DNA of 6,813 bases from an uncultured Bacillota bacterium (lineage in GTDB: Bacteria > Bacillota > Clostridia > Peptostreptococcales > Anaerovoracaceae). This document shows, piece after piece, positions 1-6,161 of this stretch. Below the pieces are notes generated by a model, which worked only from the letters and a program-made list of their open reading frames with translations, had not been told where the DNA came from and searched no databases. The stretch lies in contig CAMOZS010000089.1 of assembly GCA_946631075.1 (NCBI GenBank), positions 1 to 6,813 of the forward strand. The letters run 5' to 3'. Numbering within the stretch: position 1 is the first letter of the stretch; each line of letters opens with the position of its first letter. The position numbers and the translations under genes were made by a program.

Positions 1-882
1 GCATCCCACTTTGGTCGAGGCAATGATGGCTTCCCTGACCTTGCGGACCAGCTCGTGTTCTTCTTCCGCGAAAGCCCCAGCCTTTGCATCGGAAGCGATC
101 CGGCAGTTCTCATCCACCATGTCCAGAGAATTCATCCCCGAAAGGACGCAGGTCACGGCCGGCTGGTCCCAGAGCCAGCGGAGGGCCAGCTCCGCCGGAG
201 TGTAGCCCTGGGGGCTGTCGGCGATCAGCTGCCCGGCCTCCCTGGGCAGAGAGGCCGCCAGCTTGCCGCCCCGCAGCGGCTCCATGATGATCACCGGGAT
301 CCCCCTGGCCTCGGCAGCTTCCAGCCCCTCCCGGCCGGCCTGGGCGTGCTCATCCATGTAGTTGTACTGGATCATGCAGAAATCCCAGTCGTAGTCTGCC
401 AGGATGGCCAGGAAACTCTCCGTGTTGCCGTGAAAAGAAAAGCCGATGTTGCGGATCTGACCGGAGGCTTTCTTCTCTGCGATCCAGTCCTCGATGCCGA
501 GGCCCTTCAGCTTTTGCCACTGGGACACATCGGTCAGGAAGTGGATCAGATAGTAGTCGATCCAGTCGGTCTTGAGCCGTGACAGTTCTTCCTGGAAGGT
601 CCTCTCCACCGCCTTGCGGCTTCCCACCAGGTAATGGGGCAGCTTGGTGGCCAGGTTTATTTCGCTGCGGATGCCGGTCCGCTCCAGGATCTGGCCCAGG
701 GCGACCTCGTTTCCGCTGTAGATGTAGGCCGTGTCAAAATAGTTGACCCCCTGACGGTAGGCCGCCATCAGCTCTGCCTCCGCCTTGTCCAGGTCGATCG
801 ACCTGCCCTTTCTGCTCAGCCGCATGCAGCCGTATCCCAGGATCGAGATCGGCTCGCCCTTCTTATTCTTTCTGTACTCCAT
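1..882 (-). CDS. Aldo/keto reductase, 3' end cut by window edge
   Basis: NAD(P)H-dependent oxidoreductase of the aldo/keto reductase superfamily, 294 codons visible with no stop before the window edge. The catalytic tetrad is readable: Asp50 and Tyr55 in FDTAYIY, Lys80 in ATKLP and His114 in YYLIH. Further family marks are GYGCMRL near residue 17, RNIGFSFHG in the middle and IIMEPLRGGKLA. The last visible residues are KVGC. In the AKR subfamily with a C-terminal ferredoxin-like extension, this is where the first Cys of a CxxCxxC...CP cluster falls, so a 4Fe-4S domain probably follows outside the window (inference). The start is ATG at 882, preceded by AGAGGA eight bases upstream, and the gene overlaps the end of the acyl ligase gene by 20 bp. 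In this operon it is a candidate for reducing the aldehyde made by the LuxC domain, but its substrate is unknown. Confidence 0.93.
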   Translation of the reverse strand, partial: MEYRKNKKGEPISILGYGCMRLSRKGRSIDLDKAEAELMAAYRQGVNYFDTAYIYSGNEVALGQILERTGIRSEINLATKLPHYLVGSRKAVERTFQEELSRLKTDWIDYYLIHFLTDVSQWQKLKGLGIEDWIAEKKASGQIRNIGFSFHGNTESFLAILADYDWDFCMIQYNYMDEHAQAGREGLEAAEARGIPVIIMEPLRGGKLAASLPREAGQLIADSPQGYTPAELALRWLWDQPAVTCVLSGMNSLDMVDENCRIASDAKAGAFAEEEHELVRKVREAIIASTKVGC

Positions 883-2254
883 CCTCTTTTTCCTCTGTCA
901 GATCTTTGTAGATCGTTTTGCCGGAGGCGTTGCGCGGGATCTGGTCGATCATTCGAAGCTGCATCTTGTCCTCGCGGATCCCCCACCGGTCCCAGAAGAT
1001 CTGCTCCAGGGCGTCCCGGTCAGCGCCGGCTGCCTGGTCCGTCTTCCAGACGAAGACTCCGTTCTCGTCATCTCCGGTGCAGACGATGTCCGCCGTATCG
1101 AAGGCCTCCTGCAGCTCATCCTGGATCTGGTCCAGGCTGATCCTCTTGCCGTATAACTTGATAAAGCGCTTCTTGCGTCCGGAAATATAGAAGTATCCTT
1201 CCTCATCCCGGTAGGCGATGTCTCCTGTTTCCAGTCTTCCCCCGTTGTCATCGCCCTTGGCCAGGTCCTCCCGGCAGGTGGCGTAGCCCAGGGACACATT
1301 GTCCCCGTAATAGATCAGCTCGCCGTTGACGCCCGGCTCGGTGATCACTTCTCCGTCCGTTCCCAGAAGCTCGATCCTGCCTCCCGGCACCGGGATGCCG
1401 ATGCTCCCGATCTTCTCCAGGCAGCGATCCGGCGGGATGTAGCTCATCCTGGCCGTGGCCTCGGTCTGGCCGTACATGACGAAGAGCCTGCGTCCGGTCT
1501 CCTTGGCCCAGGTCCCGATGGACTCCTGCAGCTCCGTCTTCAGGTGCCCTCCCGCCTGGGTCAGGGTCCTGAGCCTGGGCAGGTCCATCCGCTCGATCCT
1601 GAGCCGGTGGAGCATCTCATAGGAATAGGGAACGCCCGCCAGGGAAGTAGCTTCATATTTCTCCACCAGTTCCCAGAATTTCGGGTCGAAGAAGGTCCGG
1701 TCGGTCAGGATGATGGATGCTCCCACTGCCGCGTGGCTGTGGATCACCGAAAGCCCGTAGGTGTATTCCATGGGCAGGGTCGTGATCGGCCGCTCTTTTT
1801 CCGTCAGTCCCAGGTATTCCGTGATGGAATCGCAGTTGGCCTGCAAGTTGTCCCGGCTGAGCCTGACCAGCTTTTGTGCTCCCGTGCTCCCGGATGTGGA
1901 CAGGAGCAGGCCCAGCTTCGAATACATCTCGGCCGGTTCTTCCTTCTGGTCCTCGCATGCTCCCTCCGCGATCACAAAGGCTGGGCGGTAGCTTTCTTTC
2001 ATCCGCCGGATGACCTCCTGGTCAGCCTTTTTGCCCATGAGGATCACCGGGCAGGACTTCCTCAGCAGGGCCATGTAGGCGCTGACGCTGCTGACGTCGT
2101 TTCCCGTCAGCAAAAGGCAGAGAGACCGGTCCGGGATCCCGGCGGTGATGGTGTCGCCGATCTGCCAGACCTGGCCGTAGGTGTAGGTCCTGCCGTCCTC
2201 ATCGATCAGGAAAACTTTATTTTTGAATGCTTCGTTTTTGTCGAAAAAGTACAT
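863..2254 (-). CDS. AMP-forming acyl-acid ligase (ANL superfamily adenylating enzyme)
   Basis: Predicted to activate a carboxylic acid with ATP to an acyl-adenylate and pass it to a thiol, CoA or more likely the carrier protein of this operon. The 463-residue protein has the ANL core motifs in order: STSGSTGAQK at 119-128 (phosphate loop), YGQTEA at 261-266, TGD at 343-345, the hinge and A8 region GRKKRFIKLYGKRISL at 359-374, and PRNASGK at 440-446 with the adenylation Lys446. Length and motif spacing are those of a complete single-domain ligase; no carrier or reductase domain is attached. A GTG at 2263 in frame overlaps the previous stop, but ATG at 2254 has GGAG eight bases upstream while the GTG has no spaced site, so I chose 2254. 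It lies 5 bp after the LuxE-LuxC gene. The YGQTEAT style resembles ligases of surface-glycan and lipid clusters (recollection, not a search). Substrate unknown. Confidence 0.93.
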   Translation of the reverse strand: MYFFDKNEAFKNKVFLIDEDGRTYTYGQVWQIGDTITAGIPDRSLCLLLTGNDVSSVSAYMALLRKSCPVILMGKKADQEVIRRMKESYRPAFVIAEGACEDQKEEPAEMYSKLGLLLSTSGSTGAQKLVRLSRDNLQANCDSITEYLGLTEKERPITTLPMEYTYGLSVIHSHAAVGASIILTDRTFFDPKFWELVEKYEATSLAGVPYSYEMLHRLRIERMDLPRLRTLTQAGGHLKTELQESIGTWAKETGRRLFVMYGQTEATARMSYIPPDRCLEKIGSIGIPVPGGRIELLGTDGEVITEPGVNGELIYYGDNVSLGYATCREDLAKGDDNGGRLETGDIAYRDEEGYFYISGRKKRFIKLYGKRISLDQIQDELQEAFDTADIVCTGDDENGVFVWKTDQAAGADRDALEQIFWDRWGIREDKMQLRMIDQIPRNASGKTIYKDLTEEKEDGVQKE

Positions 2255-2259
2255 CTGTC

Positions 2260-4584
2260 TCACTCCGTTAACATTCCGATCAGGTCCTTGCGGTCCCAGA
2301 TCGTATCAAATTCAAGGGCTTCTCCTGCTCCTACCGCCCGGTCCAGTCCGGGGCAGCCGGCCTTTCGGGCCATTTCATAAAGGGCATCCGGATCGGCGCC
2401 GATGCAGACGGCTGTCTGTATCTTCCCCCTCAGCAGGGGAAGCAGTTCCTCTGTTTTCTCCAGGTCGAATTCGTAGAAGATCCCAAGCCTTGCCTCGGGC
2501 AGGTCTCTTCCTTCCCATTGGGCCGCCCTGCCGCAGGGAACGGTGTAGAGGCGGTTGGTCCTCCGCTGTACCTGGCCCAGGCCCTTGGTCCCGGCGTAGG
2601 TCCTGCAGAGGATCCTGTATTTTTCGGTCGCCATCCAGGGGGCCAGTTCGTAGCGTTTTGATTCCTCGTAGACCGCGTCCCACCAGCGTTCTTTGGCCTT
2701 GGTCCGGTCCTGACCGGTCCCGGTCCAGAAGATGCTTTTGGGGCTGGAGCAGGCGTTCTGGTCCGCTCCGTAGCTGTCCCTGCAGAAAAGGTTTGCCTGC
2801 AGGCGCAGGTCATCCTCGCTCATCTCCATGATCCGGTCCCCGTCGATCAGGGCGATGGAATACTTGTCCGGGAATCCGATGTCAACGGCATCCTCCGGTT
2901 TGGGGACGGCGCTGATCTTCTCTACGGTAGCATCTCCTCCCCAGATCATCCGGGCGGAAACCTTCTCCGAGATCCGGGCCAGGGCCTGGTGGTCTCTGGG
3001 GAAGCGGACGAAGGCGTTGCGCCGGCGCAGTTCTTCATAGGCCGGCTTGTCCAGAAGAGTCCTGATCCCCTTGAGGATCTGACTGCTGATCTCCGAATCC
3101 TTAGCGGACAGGCGGACGATGCTGGAGCATCCCGCCAGCAGAGCCGTGATCCAGGAATAGGCGAACATGGCCGGCATGTTGGAAGGTGCGATGTGGAGCA
3201 CCAGGCCTCGTCCGGTCAGGTCTTTCTCCGTGCTCCGGGTCGCCTGCATTTCCTCCTGGCGCCGGCGGATCTGCCTGATGTGGGCCGGCCGCAGCCAGAA
3301 TCCCAGGGCGTAGATGTCCGGATACTGGCGGTATTCAGGATCCTTCATGAAGAGGGCCGACAGGTCCTCCAGGAATTCCATGACCAGTGGATGGAAGGCC
3401 GCAAGGGGCTCCGGCGCCGCGGGGTTCTCCGCCCGGGCCGGTGCCTCATTCACAGGAAGTTCTCCGGCCAGGATCTCCAGGCCTCCATCCCCTGCCGAAG
3501 ACAGACCCCCGTCCCCTGTCTTATTACTCTCGAAGGTGTCGCTGCAGCCGCGGATCTCGGCTTTGCTGATCCTGCCGGAGATTTCGAAGTACTTGCCTTT
3601 TCTTCCGCAGGGGCAGTCGTCTGTTCCCAGGATCCGGCCACGGTCCTCGGTCAGGAGCAGGTGGCCGGGATAGGATCCCGGTATCCAGCTGCGCAGGGCG
3701 ATCAGGCCCCACTCTCCTGTTTTGCAGGGGGAAAAGTCCTCCGGATCCAGGATCTCGATATCCGAATAGATGCTGGCGTGCAGATGGCCCTCCTGGCACT
3801 GCATGAAGATGCTCCCGGTCTGCTCGGCCATTCCGTAGTAATCGCTGACCTGGCTGATCCCGCACAGGTCCTTCAGAGCCTGCCTGAACTCCTCATCGGA
3901 CACTTTCTGGTCCTGCAGCTTTTTCCAGCCGCCTCCGTGGATCAGATAGCAGTCCTTAAGATCCAGTGTCCTTTCCTCCTTCTTCAGGGCGCCAACGAAA
4001 TAGGCCCAGATCATGAAAGTGAATCCGAAGGCAAAGGAAGGCCCGGACTTTGCAGCCTCCTGAAAGGCCGCGATGGAATCCCAGTCCGGCTTCATGTTTT
4101 CATCAAGGGCGTAGAATCTTTTGGAAGACATCATGGAGAAGCCCAGGATCCCCGCTCCCCTGGCGGTGAACTTGCTCCGGTCCCGGAGGACGTCCGGAGA
4201 ATCGATGATCAGCATGGGCATCCGTTTGCCGCCGATGAAGTCCCCGGTGATCGAGGCCAGGGCCCACCGCTGCAGCTCCGCCGTGGGAGCATCCAGAAAG
4301 ATGCGGGAGACCTGCTGGCCTGTCGTTCCGGAGGAGGTCACCTGCCGGACCACCTCTTCCTCGGGCACACTGGCCAGGGCCAGGTCTTTGAAGAGGGCCA
4401 CCGGTATATAGGGCCCGTCCTCTCCCAGCCCATTACAAATATCATCGTAAGCCGGGCACGACCTACGATGATAGTCTGTCAACGTCTTCAGTTCCCTGCG
4501 GAAAAAGGCCTCCTTTTCGGTCTGATCGGCCGCAAAGGGCGCCCCTTCCCGGTAATAGTCCCTGCTTTTGACTTGCTCACTCAT
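2260..4584 (-). CDS. LuxE-LuxC fusion: acyl-protein synthetase joined to acyl-CoA/acyl-carrier reductase
   Basis: A 774-residue two-domain protein. Residues about 1-350 match the LuxE acyl-protein synthetase family: the phosphate-loop motif TSSGTTGQ at 83-90, YYGMAEQTG at 249-257, DDCPCGRKG at 322-330, and RGCS with Cys347 near the end of the domain, where LuxE carries its acyl-accepting Cys. Residues about 350-395 form a Gly/Ala/Pro/Glu-rich linker. Residues about 395-774 match LuxC, the NADPH-dependent acyl reductase: HIAPSNMPAM at 464-473 and NACSSP at 610-615 with Cys612 as the likely acyl thioester nucleophile. In luminous bacteria LuxC and LuxE are separate subunits of the fatty acid reductase that makes aldehyde; here one chain would activate and reduce the acyl group. 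The frame is also open upstream to an ATG at 4677, but ATG 4584 has AAGGGA seven bases before it and begins the recognisable domain. It overlaps the MBL gene by 8 bp. Confidence 0.93.
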   Translation of the reverse strand: MSEQVKSRDYYREGAPFAADQTEKEAFFRRELKTLTDYHRRSCPAYDDICNGLGEDGPYIPVALFKDLALASVPEEEVVRQVTSSGTTGQQVSRIFLDAPTAELQRWALASITGDFIGGKRMPMLIIDSPDVLRDRSKFTARGAGILGFSMMSSKRFYALDENMKPDWDSIAAFQEAAKSGPSFAFGFTFMIWAYFVGALKKEERTLDLKDCYLIHGGGWKKLQDQKVSDEEFRQALKDLCGISQVSDYYGMAEQTGSIFMQCQEGHLHASIYSDIEILDPEDFSPCKTGEWGLIALRSWIPGSYPGHLLLTEDRGRILGTDDCPCGRKGKYFEISGRISKAEIRGCSDTFESNKTGDGGLSSAGDGGLEILAGELPVNEAPARAENPAAPEPLAAFHPLVMEFLEDLSALFMKDPEYRQYPDIYALGFWLRPAHIRQIRRRQEEMQATRSTEKDLTGRGLVLHIAPSNMPAMFAYSWITALLAGCSSIVRLSAKDSEISSQILKGIRTLLDKPAYEELRRRNAFVRFPRDHQALARISEKVSARMIWGGDATVEKISAVPKPEDAVDIGFPDKYSIALIDGDRIMEMSEDDLRLQANLFCRDSYGADQNACSSPKSIFWTGTGQDRTKAKERWWDAVYEESKRYELAPWMATEKYRILCRTYAGTKGLGQVQRRTNRLYTVPCGRAAQWEGRDLPEARLGIFYEFDLEKTEELLPLLRGKIQTAVCIGADPDALYEMARKAGCPGLDRAVGAGEALEFDTIWDRKDLIGMLTE
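2263..2266 (-). promoter_or_regulatory. Ribosome binding site deciding the acyl ligase start
   Basis: GGAG on the minus strand sits eight bases before ATG 2254 and overlaps both the end of the LuxE-LuxC gene and the competing GTG at 2263. The placement favours ATG 2254 and suggests translational coupling between the two genes. Confidence 0.6.
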
Positions 4585-5224
4585 TTTGCTGTCCCTTCTC
4601 ATACATTGGTCCGTGGCCAGGGCATATACAGGTCCCGTCCGGGATCCGCTCCAGGGCCGGCCGGGCAATGGTCTCATAGTCCTCGTCGCTGCCGCCCTTG
4701 AGCCGGGTGATCTCCTTCTCCTCCTGGATCAGATAATCCCCCGAAAAGACGTGGGTCCCGTCCAGCCAGATGACCGTGCTTGCCGGCGAATGGCCCGGGA
4801 GCCGCTCCATCCGCAGATGGTGGCCCTGCCAGTCCATCTCATAGGAATCCTCGAAGGTGATATCGGCCGGCCTGCAGGTAAAGGACGGGCTCTTGCCTTC
4901 CCGCACGATCCCGGTCTTGAAATAGTAGAGCAGGTCCGACACATTGGACAGGTTGGCCCGGATGTCCTGGATCCGCTCACTGCAAAGGCTGCAGGCGACG
5001 ACCGGCATACCCAGCTTTTCCCTGAGCTCCTCCAGGAACCAGATGTGGTCGAAGTGCTCGTGGGTCAGGATCAGAAGATCCACGGTCCATTCCCGGTTGC
5101 TGACCGTCTTCAGGACCTGCTCGCAGCTGGATCCGTCGATGATGATGACATGCCCCTCCTCCTCCAGCAGATAGCTGTTGGAGTCCATTTTTTCCGATGG
5201 GATCTGTATCACCTGCATAGTCAT
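4577..5224 (-). CDS. Metallo-beta-lactamase-fold hydrolase (glyoxalase II-like)
   Basis: A 215-residue cytosolic hydrolase with a complete dinuclear metal site: THEHFDH with His55, His57, Asp59 and His60, then His145 in LPGHSPAS, Asp163 in FSGDY and His204 in CPGHGP. This is the glyoxalase II/RNase Z-like arrangement, and the short length fits thioester hydrolases rather than nucleases, which carry extra domains. No signal peptide or membrane segment is seen. Family members cleave a wide range of esters and thioesters. Lying between the carrier protein and the LuxE-LuxC fusion, it could release or edit carrier-bound acyl groups (inference). The first ATG at 5224 directly follows the stop of the carrier protein gene with no gap and no good ribosome site; a second ATG at 5218 is possible. 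Either way it is probably translated by coupling to the upstream gene. Confidence 0.92.
   Translation of the reverse strand: MTMQVIQIPSEKMDSNSYLLEEEGHVIIIDGSSCEQVLKTVSNREWTVDLLILTHEHFDHIWFLEELREKLGMPVVACSLCSERIQDIRANLSNVSDLLYYFKTGIVREGKSPSFTCRPADITFEDSYEMDWQGHHLRMERLPGHSPASTVIWLDGTHVFSGDYLIQEEKEITRLKGGSDEDYETIARPALERIPDGTCICPGHGPMYEKGQQNE
4592..4597 (-). promoter_or_regulatory. Ribosome binding site deciding the LuxE-LuxC start
   Basis: AAGGGA on the minus strand lies seven bases before ATG 4584, inside the last codons of the MBL-fold gene. It argues against the longer in-frame start at 4677, which would add 31 residues that look like antisense-type noise rather than domain sequence. Confidence 0.6.
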
Positions 5225-5473
5225 TTATTCGTCGAAGCTGACCCCGTACTTGGCCAGGACTTCCTTGCCCTTTTCGTAGTTTGACAGGTCCAGTACGTCC
5301 TTGGTGTCCATCTGGATATCAAAGGCGGATTCCAGATCAGCGATCAGATCCATGTGGCTGACGGAGTCCCACTTGCCCAGTCCTTCGTACTTCAGGGAAG
5401 GAAGTTCCTCCTTCGATGCTCTGAAGTTCGACATAAACGCGTAATCGTACTTTTCCAGATTTGTCATTGCCAT
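5225..5473 (-). CDS. Acyl carrier protein
   Basis: An 82-residue acidic helical protein of carrier-protein size. The 4'-phosphopantetheine attachment motif is WDSVSHMDL, with Ser37 as the modified residue, followed by an acidic helix (LIADLESAFDIQM) typical of carrier helix II. The motif is DSV, not the DSL of fatty-acid AcpP, so this is probably a dedicated pathway carrier and not the housekeeping one. ATG at 5473 is preceded by AAAGGA eleven bases upstream; a second ATG at 5467 is less well placed. The gene lies 30 bp after the MaoC-like gene and abuts the hydrolase gene. It probably carries the acyl group that the ligase, hydratase and reductase act on. A phosphopantetheinyl transferase is not seen in the window, so activation must come from elsewhere in the genome. 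Confidence 0.93.
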   Translation of the reverse strand: MAMTNLEKYDYAFMSNFRASKEELPSLKYEGLGKWDSVSHMDLIADLESAFDIQMDTKDVLDLSNYEKGKEVLAKYGVSFDE

Positions 5474-5503
5474 GTTATCGTTTTTCCTTTCTTCTCTGTA
5501 GAA

Positions 5504-5950
5504 TTATAGTCCTTCAATGGTGAAAAACCGCTTCAGCATCAGCTGGTGGCACACTGCCCTGGCGCAGACCACATCGTCCTGGCTCCGGCAGACCCCGGTA
5601 AGCTCGGCGATATAGTAGCGTTCCTTCTCCTCGGCCCCGGTCAGCGTGACCTCCGCGGTGATCCTGTCCCCCGGATAGACCGGGTTCAGGTATTCGATCT
5701 CCTGATCCTGCAGGACCGTTCCGTGGCCCGGCAGTCTGGTTCCCATCACCGAAGAGATCAGACTGGCGACCAGAACGCCGTGGACCACCGGCCGGCGAAA
5801 GAGGCCCCGACGCGACAGATCGGGATCCGTATGGATCCCGTTGTCGTCCAGGGACAGTCTCGCAAAAGCTGTGATGTCCTCTTCGGTAAATTCTTTGGTC
5901 AGGGAAGCCTTGTCCCCGATCCTGCACTTTCTTATTTCCTGTTCACTCAT
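5504..5950 (-). CDS. MaoC-like (R)-hydratase / dehydratase, single hot-dog domain
   Basis: A 148-residue MaoC-type protein. Members of this family interconvert enoyl and (R)-3-hydroxyacyl thioesters on CoA or carrier protein. The signature runs from GDKASLTKEFTEEDITAF to a catalytic segment SLDDNGIHTDPDLS, where Asp35 and His40 keep the D-x4-H spacing of PhaJ-type hydratases, followed by RRPVVHGVLVASL, the conserved 'P-V-V-H-G' strand and helix of the fold, and YLNPVYPGD. Length fits a single hot-dog domain acting as a homodimer. It is the first clear gene of the operon; the next gene, the carrier protein, begins 30 bp after its stop. The ATG at 5950 begins the domain cleanly, although the site before it (AGGG three bases upstream, GAAG further up) is weak. 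A role in forming or removing a 3-hydroxy or 2,3-double-bond acyl group on the carrier is inferred. Confidence 0.92.
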   Translation of the reverse strand: MSEQEIRKCRIGDKASLTKEFTEEDITAFARLSLDDNGIHTDPDLSRRGLFRRPVVHGVLVASLISSVMGTRLPGHGTVLQDQEIEYLNPVYPGDRITAEVTLTGAEEKERYYIAELTGVCRSQDDVVCARAVCHQLMLKRFFTIEGL

Positions 5951-5954
5951 AGCC

Positions 5955-6083
5955 CTACTTCACTTTGACCGTCAGCGCCTTGACCGCGCCGTTCTGAGCG
6001 TAGACGTAGACCTTGCATGGCGTCATGGTCACAAGCAGTGCCAGCGACAAAAATGCCGTAAGCAGTCTGATTCCCAATTTCAA
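5955..6083 (-). CDS. Possible small secreted peptide or remnant of an exported protein's N-terminus
   Basis: A 42-codon ORF, read from a TTG at 6083 (another TTG lies at 6077), ends in TAG 5 bases before the MaoC-like start. Its translation begins MKLGIRLLTAFLSLALLV, a basic start and a hydrophobic core of about 15 residues, then TPCKVYVYA and a short basic tail ending VKALTVKVK. This has the shape of a Sec signal peptide with a plausible signal peptidase I site after VYA at residue 29, leaving a 13-residue tail. The only upstream start aid is GGA, and the candidate promoter would give a leader of about nine bases, so translation is doubtful. It may be a real leader peptide, or the stub of a secreted protein whose body was lost when the operon was joined here. 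I do not recognise a family. Confidence 0.35.
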   Translation of the reverse strand: MKLGIRLLTAFLSLALLVTMTPCKVYVYAQNGAVKALTVKVK

Positions 6084-6098
6084 AAAACGTCCGTTAGT

Positions 6099-6107
6099 AT
6101 TGTATCA
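6099..6107 (-). promoter_or_regulatory. Candidate extended -10 promoter for the six-gene operon
   Basis: The minus strand reads TGATACAAT here, an extended -10 element (TGn then TACAAT, one mismatch to TATAAT). It lies in the AT-richer gap between the decayed gene and the MaoC-like gene. No good TTGACA is seen at the expected distance; the -35 position is occupied by an 11-bp palindrome. The predicted start of transcription is near 6092, about 140 bases before the MaoC-like ATG. Confidence 0.45.
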
Positions 6108-6116
6108 CATTTTCTT

Positions 6117-6127
6117 ATGAGCCTCAT
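6117..6127. promoter_or_regulatory. Short palindrome over the -35 region, possible operator
   Basis: ATGAGCCTCAT is a perfect 5-bp inverted repeat around a single central base, and it covers the place where a -35 box would lie for the extended -10 at 6099-6107. A regulator site is possible, but a dyad this short arises by chance often enough that the call is weak. Confidence 0.2.
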
Positions 6128-6161
6128 GGTTTATTTACGGAAATCTCGGCCCCCGCCCAAA

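Noticed and set aside
1544..2380. Plus-strand open frame of 278 codons opposite the acyl ligase
   Set aside because: No recognisable domain, and it crosses the boundary of two well-supported minus-strand genes.
2260..4584. Bioluminescence (lux) operon
   Set aside because: LuxE and LuxC domains are present, but no luxA, luxB or luxD gene is in the window, and the neighbours (MaoC, carrier protein, MBL hydrolase, aldo/keto reductase) are not those of lux operons.
4585..4677. Longer LuxE-LuxC start at 4677 adding 31 residues
   Set aside because: It would lie deep inside the MBL-fold gene, the extra residues are unlike the family, and ATG 4584 has a well-placed ribosome site.
2989..4701. A long plus-strand open frame of 570 codons opposite the LuxE-LuxC gene
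   Set aside because: Its translation is low-complexity, shows no family motif, and mirrors a minus-strand gene with clear catalytic motifs; GC-rich coding DNA often leaves the opposite strand open.
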